DNA of 8,700 nucleotides from Methanosarcinales archaeon (lineage in GTDB: Archaea > Halobacteriota > Syntropharchaeia > Alkanophagales > Methanospirareceae): contig JAENXH010000041.1 in assembly GCA_016649585.1 (NCBI GenBank), positions 1 through 8,700 of the forward strand, given 5' to 3'. Made by a program: the position numbers and the translations under genes. Below, in pieces: positions 1 through 5,996 of this stretch (the first letter of the stretch is position 1; each line of letters opens with the position of its first letter). The notes under the pieces are model-generated. The model had not been told where the DNA came from, ran no database searches, and worked only from the letters and a program-made list of their open reading frames with translations.

Positions 1-68
1 TATAAGCCAGGGTCTGTGGACTGGACCCGATTCATCACCTGACGGTGATTGACAATGAAAAGTGAAAA
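1..68. other. End of an upstream gene, unresolved (protein or RNA)
   Basis: Two plus-strand frames are open from the window edge: one ends at a TGA at 40-42 (last residues VDWTRFIT) and the other at about 50-52. Either could be the C-terminus of a protein that starts outside the window. Bases 34-49 form a perfect 6-bp hairpin (ATCACC, loop TGAC, GGTGAT). Read on the minus strand, 1-36 resembles the conserved 3' end of RNase P RNA, but the expected RNA body is not present to the right. I cannot decide between these readings. Confidence 0.25.
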
Positions 69-83
69 ATGCAAATTGCAAAA
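56..83 (+). repeat. Degenerate 7-bp tandem repeat (TGNAAAN), four units
   Basis: Four adjoining heptamers are visible: TGAAAAG, TGAAAAA, TGCAAAT and TGCAAAA. All share TG and AAA at the same positions. The same unit, also four times, occurs on the other strand at 1911-1938 just before purE. The ATG at 69-71 falls inside this array, which argues against it being the start of the following gene. Confidence 0.7.
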
Positions 84-109
84 ACTATTGTTTTTTCTTT
101 TAGCACAGG

Positions 110-133
110 TTTTCTTTTTTACAAAAAAGAAAA
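110..133. repeat. Perfect 11-bp inverted repeat, pyrimidine/purine
   Basis: Arms at 110-120 (TTTTCTTTTTT) and 123-133 (AAAAAAGAAAA) are perfectly complementary, separated by AC. The element follows another T-rich stretch (90-100) and ends 13 bases before the chosen ATG at 147. T-rich tracts like these are typical of archaeal intrinsic terminators, so it may end transcription of whatever lies upstream. A role as operator for the following gene is also possible. Confidence 0.5.
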
Positions 134-146
134 AGTGTTGTGTAAA

Positions 147-788
147 ATGGTCCTTGATTCTCTCTTGCGTGCCTTTGTAGATAATTGTGGTTTTGTAAGA
201 ACGACTGCGCGATTTTTCGCTGCCCGAGGTATCTCGCCTAATTTCCTCTCCCTTCTCTCGTTCTTCTTCGCACTACTCGCCGGCGTATTTTTCTTTCTTT
301 CCCGCAAGAGCACGTCTTTAACTCTTCTTTTGTTACTCGCTGGCGTTTTCGTATGCCTGAATGCCCTTTTGGATGGTTTAGACGGTCTTGTTGCTCGTGA
401 AATCGGTAACGCAAACAAAAAGGGGGATTTCCTTGACCATGTGGTTGACCGCTATTCAGACATGTTCATTATCGGCGGCATTGTCTTTGGCGGATATGTA
501 AGCTGGGAAATCGGCATTATAGCGATTGTCGGCGTTTTGCTCTCCTCATACATGGGCACGCAGGCGCAGGCAGTAGGTCTGAACAGAATGTACGGAGGAT
601 TGCTTGGCAGAGCCGACCGCATTGTGCTCATAATCGGTGCAACGTTTCTCATGCTGGCATATCCGTATCAGTTTCCAGCATCTGGACCGTTAAGCTTCTC
701 CTTCCTCGGCTGGGCAATATTTATCTTCGCACTTCTCTGCAATGCCACTGCGTTTCAAAGGTTCGTTTATACGTGGAGAAGACTGTGA
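147..788 (+). CDS. CDP-alcohol phosphotransferase, probably archaetidylinositol phosphate synthase
   Basis: This integral membrane enzyme transfers a polar head group onto a CDP-activated archaeal lipid. The family signature D(x2)DG(x2)AR(x8)G(x3)D(x3)D is complete at residues 76-101 of the 213-aa form: D76, D79, G80, A83, R84, G93, D97 and D101. These aspartates bind metal and the CDP-lipid pyrophosphate. Hydrophobic segments at about 33-52, 57-75, 106-127 and beyond fit the usual six-helix fold. I start it at ATG 147 because the upstream ATG at 69 lies inside a tandem repeat and would add 26 residues of low-complexity sequence. The length fits archaeal archaetidylinositol phosphate synthases (about 190-210 aa). 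The family is certain; the head group (inositol phosphate, glycerol phosphate or serine) is inferred. CDP-archaeol, its likely substrate, is made by carS at 5446. Confidence 0.85.
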   Translation: MVLDSLLRAFVDNCGFVRTTARFFAARGISPNFLSLLSFFFALLAGVFFFLSRKSTSLTLLLLLAGVFVCLNALLDGLDGLVAREIGNANKKGDFLDHVVDRYSDMFIIGGIVFGGYVSWEIGIIAIVGVLLSSYMGTQAQAVGLNRMYGGLLGRADRIVLIIGATFLMLAYPYQFPASGPLSFSFLGWAIFIFALLCNATAFQRFVYTWRRL

Positions 789-802
789 CTTTTTGCTAAT
801 TA

Positions 803-819
803 TTTCCAAATTTTGGAAA
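803..819. terminator. Inverted repeat between convergent genes
   Basis: Arms TTTCCAAA (803-810) and TTTGGAAA (812-819) flank one central T. The element sits in the 34-base gap between the plus-strand gene ending at 788 and the minus-strand gene ending at 823. That position suits a bidirectional terminator, although the 1-base spacer means a hairpin would have to open inner pairs. It could also be a protein-binding palindrome. Confidence 0.35.
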
Positions 820-822
820 ATC

Positions 823-1035
823 TTACGGTATAATTTCAGCCCTTTTTCTCCTTAATATCGCCAAAAACTCTTCTTCGGTAATTGTATCTCTAAATTTCCT
901 TATCTCTCTCACAGAATCGCCAACTTTTGGTGTTATAATCGCCAAGAATCTCGCATATTCCATTGGGCTCAATTCCTTTTTAGTAACCTTCAGTGCCTTC
1001 TCCATAATTTTCACATCCTCTGCCTTTGTCGCCAT
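823..1035 (-). CDS. Small 70-aa protein, possible antitoxin partner of the PIN gene
   Basis: The product is a charged, probably mostly helical protein beginning MATKAEDVKIMEKALK, with a central ELSPMEYARFLAIITP segment and a basic end (RRKRAEIIP). It has no signal peptide and no membrane segment. I recognise no named domain. A strong ribosome-binding site, GGGAGGG (1039-1045), sits 4 bases before the ATG and supports this start. The first 56 bases overlap the restored last codons of the upstream PIN gene in another frame, so the two would be translationally coupled. Small proteins paired with PIN toxins are usually antitoxins, but the usual order is antitoxin first; here it is second, and there is no clear AbrB or ribbon-helix-helix sequence. 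The antitoxin role is inferred from position only. Confidence 0.6.
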   Translation of the reverse strand: MATKAEDVKIMEKALKVTKKELSPMEYARFLAIITPKVGDSVREIRKFRDTITEEEFLAILRRKRAEIIP

Positions 1036-1478
1036 TTTCCCTCCCTTCTAATCTAATAAATTCAATTGGACTACATACTTTAATTCCATATCGCTTTTCT
1101 ATTTCTTTGCTCTTTCTTAATAGCTCATCATCGCAAGATATAAAATTCCGATTGACCTCTGATTGCACAGGTTATATGAGACGCATCTGGTATCTTCAGC
1201 CCCGTGGCTCTCATAATTTTTCTCTGCTTCGACTCTGAAACTTCAAGTACTTTTTGAGGTACGAAGGTAGACATTAACCCTTCTACTGCTACTTTCTTCT
1301 CCCCTTCCTCTATATTCCCAACTTCGACATCCAAAACAACAGATCCTGTTATGGTATATCTTTTTGAGGAAACTTCTTCCAATATTTTCAAAAATGCTTC
1401 TGCTTCCTTTGCTATCCTTTCAGAAGGCTTATCGAACGGACGACACCATACATTTGTATCCAAGTATATCTTTTTCAT
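980..1478 (-). pseudogene. vapC: VapC-type PIN-domain RNase, frameshifted
   Basis: PIN domains are Mg2+-dependent RNases, typically toxins that cut tRNA or rRNA. The first reading frame (1478 down to 1128, 116 aa) starts MKKIYLDTNVW and carries acidic residues D7, D50 or E52, and D98 (PDASHITCAI). It then stops at a TGA soon after QSEF. The expected continuation FISCDDELLRKSKEI, with the last acidic motif CDD and the typical tail GIKVCSPIEFI, is in another frame that runs to 980. The break lies near GAATTTTATATC (about 1137-1148). Either one extra base or, better, two missing bases (GAATATTTT to GAATTTT) explains it; the latter restores SEYFISCDD, the normal family spacing. A GGAG lies just before the ATG. 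It follows purE by 40 bases. It may be a dead toxin, an assembly error, or less likely a programmed frameshift. Confidence 0.8.
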
Positions 1479-1518
1479 ATCTCCATTTGTATCAATCCGT
1501 CAACTTTTTACTTCAATA

Positions 1519-1905
1519 TCACACTCCAAGTATCCTCAACGCGAGCAAAGCCGCATTTTTGCCGTTGTCTATGCCCACCACGCCCACTGGAACACCAGGA
1601 GGCATTTGAACCATAGACAGTAGTGCATCCATGCCCATTAACGGCCCACTTACCGGAACACCAATGACTGGCTTTTCAGTTTTCGACGCGATTATCCCAG
1701 GCAAAGCCGCAGATAGCCCTGCAATCGCTATGATCACTGATACATCACCACTTTCCTTTAGATATCTGTCCAGCCCTTCTGGATTCCGGTGTGCGGAGAT
1801 GACCTGTACCTCATAAGGAATGCTGTGCTCTTCCAACACCTTTATCGCTTTATCCGCCACCGCTTGATCGCTCTTCGAGCCCATTACTATGGCTACTTTA
1901 TTCAT
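1519..1905 (-). CDS. purE: PurE, 5-(carboxyamino)imidazole ribonucleotide mutase / AIR carboxylase
   Basis: PurE forms carboxyaminoimidazole ribonucleotide (CAIR) in cytoplasmic purine synthesis. Family motifs are in order in this 128-aa protein: GSKSD at 9-13 (phosphate-binding loop), SAHRNP at 37-42 (with the catalytic His39), AGLSAALPG at 62-70, PVIGVPV, and MPPGVPVGVV near the C-terminus. SAHR is the form usual in class I PurE, which uses N5-CAIR made by PurK. No purK lies in this window. The Ala-Ala-Leu of AGLSAALPG replaces the AAHL of the E. coli enzyme, a change I believe is common in archaea. I start at ATG 1905; an in-frame TTG at 1911 exists but lies at the edge of the heptamer repeat. 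No convincing ribosome-binding site is visible. Confidence 0.95.
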   Translation of the reverse strand: MNKVAIVMGSKSDQAVADKAIKVLEEHSIPYEVQVISAHRNPEGLDRYLKESGDVSVIIAIAGLSAALPGIIASKTEKPVIGVPVSGPLMGMDALLSMVQMPPGVPVGVVGIDNGKNAALLALRILGV

Positions 1906-1910
1906 GGTCA

Positions 1911-1938
1911 ATTTCCACTTTGCACTTTACATTTTGCA
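1911..1938 (-). repeat. Degenerate 7-bp tandem repeat (TGNAAAN), four units
   Basis: On the minus strand the units are TGCAAAA, TGTAAAG, TGCAAAG and TGGAAAT, followed by TTGACC and the purE ATG. This is the same 7-bp unit and copy number as at 56-83. It fills almost all of the gap between the regulator gene and purE and so makes up the purE leader. Confidence 0.7.
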
Positions 1939-1939
1939 T

Positions 1940-1949
1940 TAATTAATTA
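1940..1949 (-). promoter_or_regulatory. Possible TATA box for purE
   Basis: The minus-strand sequence TTAATTAATT overlaps the stop codon of the upstream regulator gene. Its centre is about 39 bases before the purE ATG, so transcription starting about 25 bases downstream would give a leader of around 15 bases made of heptamer repeat. This is a weak call from sequence composition alone; purE may instead be read from the upstream operon. Confidence 0.25.
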
Positions 1950-2921
1950 GCTCTTCGTCCGCTCCTCCATCACACTCGTGAACTCTTCCGGGTCCCTTAT
2001 TCGTTTCAACTCATCCTTCCCTATCAACACCGTATTATCTATTTGCACGTACTTGATATTCCCATTCACTACGAATACCGACTTCGTTCTCGTAACCTGC
2101 GATAAACTGCTTACTATTCTCGCTCTTTTTATCATTCGCTCCGTATATTCACTCACCCCGGTGAGAATTTTCGCACACTCGCCTCGTGCTTTTGACGGTG
2201 GCTCGGGAAAAGAAACCGCACTGAAAGGCGCATGAGCCGTTGTAAATACCTCAAACCCTATCTCTTCCATCATACATAGAATATGTTTCTCTAAGCTCGA
2301 AGCCGCTTCTTCCACTCCACCCGTTAATACCTCTGGAGAAGGCTCTTCCAATTCAGTGTTTAAAACCTCTAAGGGTTCTATGAGTGCGGTATCTAAAATC
2401 TCTTCAAGCTTCAGTGCGATCTCTATTGTCGTACTCATTATGCCTTCCTCGTACTTGCTAATACTCCTCCGCGAAACGCCTAATTCAGAAGCGATATCGC
2501 CCAGGGATAATTCCTTCTTCTCCCGTGCCCCCCTCATCGCTTCTCCGTCTATATCAACATACACTCCTCCGGTGGCAGAATAAACGTATGGATTAACTCC
2601 TTCAACAAAATAATCGTATAGTGTATGCGTGTTTAAGGCAGGAATACCGTATCTATGATATATAACATCGTCTTCCAACAAGGAAGCACCTTTCCTCTCC
2701 CCTATAACAAGCGGAGAAGCAAGTAAGCAGAATGCTACACGCTTTATATCCCTTGCTACATCCTCGCTTATCCCGTCAATGTTACGCATTATCTTTGCCA
2801 GCAAGGTTATTTCGCTTCTCCGCGCCGCTAAATCAAAACTCCTCGCCTCGCATCTACGTGATACGATAAATCCCGCATCCTTCAATATTCCCAATACCTG
2901 AGCGATTAATTCATTCTTCAT
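1947..2921 (-). CDS. COG1395-type archaeal HTH transcriptional regulator
   Basis: This 324-aa protein matches the archaeal 'putative HTH-type transcriptional regulatory protein' family. A Cro/C1-type helix-turn-helix lies at about residues 128-180, with LSLGDIASELGVSRRSISKYEEG at 138-160 as the core (recognition helix near SRRSISKYEEG). The N-terminal region (1-125) is a family-specific domain beginning MKNELIAQVLGILKDAGF. The C-terminal region (about 215-324) resembles a second small mixed alpha/beta domain; its function is unknown to me. An open frame extends upstream to 3008, but the extra residues would overlap the proC end and are basic and unlike the family, so I start at ATG 2921. The gene follows proC by 40 bases. 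Its target genes cannot be read from the sequence. The bias of neighbouring genes to amino-acid and nucleotide synthesis does not by itself define a regulon. Confidence 0.85.
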   Translation of the reverse strand: MKNELIAQVLGILKDAGFIVSRRCEARSFDLAARRSEITLLAKIMRNIDGISEDVARDIKRVAFCLLASPLVIGERKGASLLEDDVIYHRYGIPALNTHTLYDYFVEGVNPYVYSATGGVYVDIDGEAMRGAREKKELSLGDIASELGVSRRSISKYEEGIMSTTIEIALKLEEILDTALIEPLEVLNTELEEPSPEVLTGGVEEAASSLEKHILCMMEEIGFEVFTTAHAPFSAVSFPEPPSKARGECAKILTGVSEYTERMIKRARIVSSLSQVTRTKSVFVVNGNIKYVQIDNTVLIGKDELKRIRDPEEFTSVMEERTKS

Positions 2922-2942
2922 TTGCGCCCGCCCGATTGCACT

Positions 2943-2958
2943 TCTTATTTTACATTTA
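2943..2958 (-). promoter_or_regulatory. AT-rich element, possible TATA box for the regulator gene
   Basis: The minus-strand sequence TTAAATGTAAAATAAG lies in the proC-regulator gap, centred about 30 bases before the ATG at 2921. This is about the right distance for a leaderless or near-leaderless archaeal transcript. It is a composition-based guess. Confidence 0.25.
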
Positions 2959-2961
2959 AGT

Positions 2962-3801
2962 TTATTGAGCTTTGCTCGATATTTCCCGTGCCCGCTTTGT
3001 TGCTTCAATTACCGCTTCCATCATCGCTGCCTTCACATCTTTCGCATCCATCGCGTAAAGTCCTCTTATCGTCGTCCCGCCGGGGGAAGCAGTCATCTTT
3101 TTTATCGCTGACGGCTCGTATCCAGCAAGGACCATTTTCGCAGCTCCCAGTGCGGTCTTGGCAGAGATGGCGAGTGACACATCATGCGGTAAACCCTCAT
3201 ATAAGCCCCCAGCAGCCATTGCTTCGATTACCGCAGCAAAGAACGCGATGCCACTGCCGCTCAATCCCGTAATAATGTCAATATCCGTCTCCTGCACGCT
3301 ATAAACAGTTCCAATCGCACCTAAAATCTCCTTCGCTATTGCTTCATCCTCATCCCTGGCATATGCACCTCTGCACATCGCCGTTACGGATTCGCCTACA
3401 AGCGCGCCTATATTTGGCATCACACGAATTACCTTCTTTCCTTCGCCAAGATCACGCTCGACCGCGCCCGTTGGCACGCCGGCAGCCACAGATACGAGTA
3501 TCTTATCTTCATCCATAAACGGAGCGATCTCCTTCACGACCCCGTCCACATCGTTTGGCTTGACCGCCAAAATTATCACGTCCGATTTCTTCGATAACTC
3601 GCCATTACTCTCGCATGCAACAACTCGTGATCCTTGCTCGCTCTCTAAAGATTTGAGGTTCTCCCTTCTTACGTCGCTTATAAATATCTTACCGCTCGAC
3701 CTGCCCTCATCTGCAGCCAATAGCCCTCGGAGGATAGATGACCCTATGTTACCCACGCCGATAATGCCTATTCTCTTCCTCTTTACCGTTTTCTCATTCA
3801 T
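2962..3801 (-). CDS. proC: Pyrroline-5-carboxylate reductase (ProC)
   Basis: ProC reduces 1-pyrroline-5-carboxylate to L-proline with NAD(P)H, the last step of proline synthesis, in the cytoplasm. The 279-aa length is normal. An N-terminal Rossmann fold starts at IGIIGVGNIG (11-20, dinucleotide loop GVGNIG), followed by AVKP at 79-82 and RVMPN at 126-130. The C-terminal dimerisation domain carries GLSGSGIAFF at 179-188 and the family signature SPGGTTIRGL at 239-248. The start ATG overlaps the lsm stop codon as ATGA (3798-3801), which indicates translational coupling. Pairing proC with an Sm protein is not an obvious functional link. No proA or proB is in the window. Confidence 0.96.
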   Translation of the reverse strand: MNEKTVKRKRIGIIGVGNIGSSILRGLLAADEGRSSGKIFISDVRRENLKSLESEQGSRVVACESNGELSKKSDVIILAVKPNDVDGVVKEIAPFMDEDKILVSVAAGVPTGAVERDLGEGKKVIRVMPNIGALVGESVTAMCRGAYARDEDEAIAKEILGAIGTVYSVQETDIDIITGLSGSGIAFFAAVIEAMAAGGLYEGLPHDVSLAISAKTALGAAKMVLAGYEPSAIKKMTASPGGTTIRGLYAMDAKDVKAAMMEAVIEATKRAREISSKAQ

Positions 3802-4025
3802 TCCTTCAGTAGTGGATTTATAAGCACTACATTATTGCCCCGGAGTATTACGGAGCCAAGCGACCTCTTCTTTTCACCTTCCAATATCTCGCTTGCTCCA
3901 CTCAGATGTAGATTCAAATAATCGTCCACCGATTTCAGCACACCCTCCAGCACGCACTGCTCACCTTTCATCTCCACGTGTATCTTCCTTCCCACCAGAC
4001 TCTGAACTTTTTTGTTTGGAAACAT
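3798..4025 (-). CDS. Archaeal Sm-like RNA-binding protein (LSm/SmAP)
   Basis: Small Sm-fold proteins form heptameric (sometimes hexameric) rings that bind U-rich RNA. The 75-aa protein is just the Sm domain. Sm1 covers about residues 9-43, with the VDDYLNLHL stretch containing the conserved D35 and N38. Sm2 is at 57-70 (SVILRGNNVVLINP, with the R62-G63-N64 RNA-binding knob). The linker between them is short. The start at 4025 is supported by GGGGGAG (4034-4040) 8 bases upstream. It is first in the minus-strand gene block and overlaps proC by 4 bases. I cannot tell SmAP1 from SmAP2 by eye. Confidence 0.93.
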   Translation of the reverse strand: MFPNKKVQSLVGRKIHVEMKGEQCVLEGVLKSVDDYLNLHLSGASEILEGEKKRSLGSVILRGNNVVLINPLLKE

Positions 4026-4075
4026 ATCCTCATCTCCCCCTTATCTTTTCTATTTTACTTCCTTATTTAAAAAAC
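4026..4075. promoter_or_regulatory. Divergent promoter region, lsm and pyrC
   Basis: The 50-base gap separates divergent lsm and pyrC. On the minus strand TTTAAATA (4064-4071) is a good TATA box about 42 bases before the lsm ATG. Transcription starting about 25 bases further on would leave a leader of around 15 bases holding the GGGGGAG ribosome-binding site. For pyrC the AT-rich stretch at about 4047-4057 is roughly 25 bases before ATG 4076, which fits a leaderless transcript; no ribosome-binding site precedes pyrC. Confidence 0.5.
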
Positions 4076-5407
4076 ATGCTCCATGAGCTGGTTGTTGAGG
4101 GTAACGTGGTAAATCCAGAAGGGATACACGAGGCTCAGATAGGCATTGATGGTGGGAATATTACAGCGCTAAAAAAGCAAGGTCTAAAAGGCGAACGGAA
4201 GATAGAAATTCGAAGAGGTCTCATTTTCCCAGGGTTTATTGATTTACACGCGCATTTGCGGGAAGATAGCAGTCATAAGTGGGATTACAAGGAGGATTTC
4301 AAATCGGGCACCGCGGCTGCACTTCATGGCGGTATAACCACTGTGGTTGACATGCCGAATACTCCTTTGCCAGGCATAAATGCAGAGCGAATAAGAGAAA
4401 AGAAGGAACTCGCACGCGCCAAGTCGAAAGGTTTGATTGACATATTTTTCCACGGTGGTGTTGCAGAATCCAATTTGAATGCACTTGCAGATATGCAAAA
4501 CGAGGTCGTAGCGTATAAAATATACCTTTCTGAGACGACTGGCGGATTGCACATAGATGAGGAGACATTACCAAAAGCAGTTAAGGCGGTGGAAGCAACT
4601 TCCAAGCCCGCCGTCATTCATTGTGAAGACCAAGGTATCATAGACAGTATAAGAGAAGAATTTGAATCTGGAGGGAAAGTAGAAAAAAAGCACAAAGAAC
4701 TCCATTCCGAGCTGAGACCGGATAAAGCGGAATTGTCTGCGGTCAAGCATGTTTTATCTTCCGCTTCGGCTTTAAGCGACATTAAAATCAACATCGCACA
4801 TGTATCTGTTTACGATACCGTGGGTATTCTAAGACAATACAAAAACGTTCACTGTGAAGTCACACCACATCATCTGTTTTTTACCAAGAACGATGTAGTG
4901 GCTAAAAAGTCGTTTTTAAAGACGAATCCACCGTTGAGAACCGAAGAAAACAGGCAGCGGTTGCTGGCGGCATTTAAAGAAGGCCAAATAGACTTTTTGG
5001 CGACCGACCATGCACCACACACGAATGAGGAAAAAGCACAGGATATCTTAGAAGCGCCTGCCGGCGTCCCTAATTTAGACACGTATGGTAACTTTGTATC
5101 CTGGCTGATCGTAGATTGTGACGTCCATCCGACGCATATAGCACGCGTATGCGCGTATAATCCTGCTCTATTCTTGGGCTTGAACGACAGAGGCCGTATA
5201 GAGGTAGGAAAAAGGGCGAATTTGACGATTTTAGATTTGCAGAAGCAAGTGAAAATCAGCAGTGAACATCTGTATACGAAATGTGGGTGGTCGCCCTTTG
5301 AGGGTTACGAATTACCCGGCGCGGTTATGCATACCATTTTTAATGGCATCGTAGCGACTGAATATGACGAAGTGCTGAGTGATTTGTTTCGTACTGAAAA
5401 TATTTGA
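4076..5407 (+). CDS. pyrC: Dihydroorotase (PyrC), amidohydrolase superfamily
   Basis: This enzyme reversibly closes N-carbamoyl-L-aspartate to dihydroorotate, step three of pyrimidine synthesis. The 443-aa length suits the class I type. Metal and substrate residues are visible in order: DLHAHLRE with H58, H60 and R62; the strand TTVVDMPNT at 88-96; a candidate carboxylated lysine K148 in VAYKIYLSETTGG; H182 in VIHCEDQ; H242 in IAHVSV; TPHHLF at 263-268; NPPLR at 284-288 (substrate carboxylate binding); and D311 in ATDHAPHT. The ATG at 4076 is chosen because the family begins close to this point (LVVEGNVVNPEG). The open frame continues to 3893, but the extra 61 residues would lie antisense to lsm and are unlike the family. 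The gap to carS is 38 bases. Confidence 0.96.
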   Translation: MLHELVVEGNVVNPEGIHEAQIGIDGGNITALKKQGLKGERKIEIRRGLIFPGFIDLHAHLREDSSHKWDYKEDFKSGTAAALHGGITTVVDMPNTPLPGINAERIREKKELARAKSKGLIDIFFHGGVAESNLNALADMQNEVVAYKIYLSETTGGLHIDEETLPKAVKAVEATSKPAVIHCEDQGIIDSIREEFESGGKVEKKHKELHSELRPDKAELSAVKHVLSSASALSDIKINIAHVSVYDTVGILRQYKNVHCEVTPHHLFFTKNDVVAKKSFLKTNPPLRTEENRQRLLAAFKEGQIDFLATDHAPHTNEEKAQDILEAPAGVPNLDTYGNFVSWLIVDCDVHPTHIARVCAYNPALFLGLNDRGRIEVGKRANLTILDLQKQVKISSEHLYTKCGWSPFEGYELPGAVMHTIFNGIVATEYDEVLSDLFRTENI

Positions 5408-5445
5408 TATTGTAGCTACATTCGTAAGACTAAGAGAAAAGCATC

Positions 5446-5994
5446 ATGAACCCCATTATAGATACCATCATTGTTGCAATATGGCTGATGCTGCCCGCGT
5501 ACATACCGAATCCGAGTGCTGCGTTCTTTGGCGGTAAAACACCCATAGATAGAGGTATTTACTGGGGTAAGAGCAGATTGCTGGGTGATGGAAAGACATA
5601 TGAAGGCCTCGTAAAGGGCATCTCATGCGGCTTCCTCGTCGGCATCGTTCAGCATCTATTTTTGAGCGAATATTTAAATCTGCCTTCTTTCGGCATCTTT
5701 CCCTTCTTTTTAGTGACGTTATTTTGCTTATCTGCGGGTGCAATGCTTGGGGACCTGCTGGGGAGTCTCATAAAGCGGCGGGTTGGGCTAAAACGGGGTG
5801 CGCCTTTCCCTTTGATGGATCAACTGGACTTCGTGGCTGGTGCCTGGCTGTTTTTGTTCCTGTTTGCACGAGAGTGGTTTACTGAATCCTTCTCCCTGAA
5901 TATCATCCTTGCGGTTATTATTATTACCCCGCTATTGCATCTGTTTACAAACTACATCGGCTTTAAGATAGGAAAGAAGCAAGTCCCGTGGTGA
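5446..5994 (+). CDS. carS: CDP-archaeol synthase (CarS)
   Basis: CarS (CDP-2,3-bis-(O-geranylgeranyl)-sn-glycerol synthase) activates unsaturated archaetidic acid with CTP to give CDP-archaeol, the branch point for archaeal polar lipids. The 182-aa membrane protein has about five hydrophobic helices (roughly 4-20, 57-75, 83-105, 126-142 and 150-170). Family motifs are intact: IPNPSAAFFGGKTPIDRG at 20-37, RLLGDGKTYEG at 44-54, SAGAMLGDLLGSLIKRRVGL at 96-115, the cytidylyltransferase-like PLMDQLDF at 122-129, and the C-terminal HLFTNYIGFKIGKKQVPW. The ATG at 5446 lacks a strong ribosome-binding site but matches the family start. It supplies the donor lipid for phosphotransferases like the one at 147. 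Confidence 0.95.
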   Translation: MNPIIDTIIVAIWLMLPAYIPNPSAAFFGGKTPIDRGIYWGKSRLLGDGKTYEGLVKGISCGFLVGIVQHLFLSEYLNLPSFGIFPFFLVTLFCLSAGAMLGDLLGSLIKRRVGLKRGAPFPLMDQLDFVAGAWLFLFLFAREWFTESFSLNIILAVIIITPLLHLFTNYIGFKIGKKQVPW

Positions 5995-5996
5995 GG

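Noticed and set aside
69..146. In-frame upstream ATG giving a 239-aa version of the phosphotransferase
   Set aside because: The ATG is part of the heptamer array, and the added residues are low complexity with no family counterpart; ATG 147 fits the family length.
119..418. Minus-strand open frame opposite the phosphotransferase
   Set aside because: It has an Arg/Lys-rich composition typical of antisense to a membrane-protein gene, and the plus-strand frame carries the conserved catalytic motif.
1351..1623. Plus-strand open frames opposite vapC and purE
   Set aside because: These are antisense shadows of conserved minus-strand genes with no recognisable motifs.
2922..3008. 29-residue N-terminal extension of the COG1395 regulator
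   Set aside because: It would overlap the end of proC, and the family begins at MKNELIAQVL (ATG 2921).
3893..4075. 61-residue N-terminal extension of pyrC
   Set aside because: It runs antisense through lsm and across the promoter gap, and has no dihydroorotase-like sequence.
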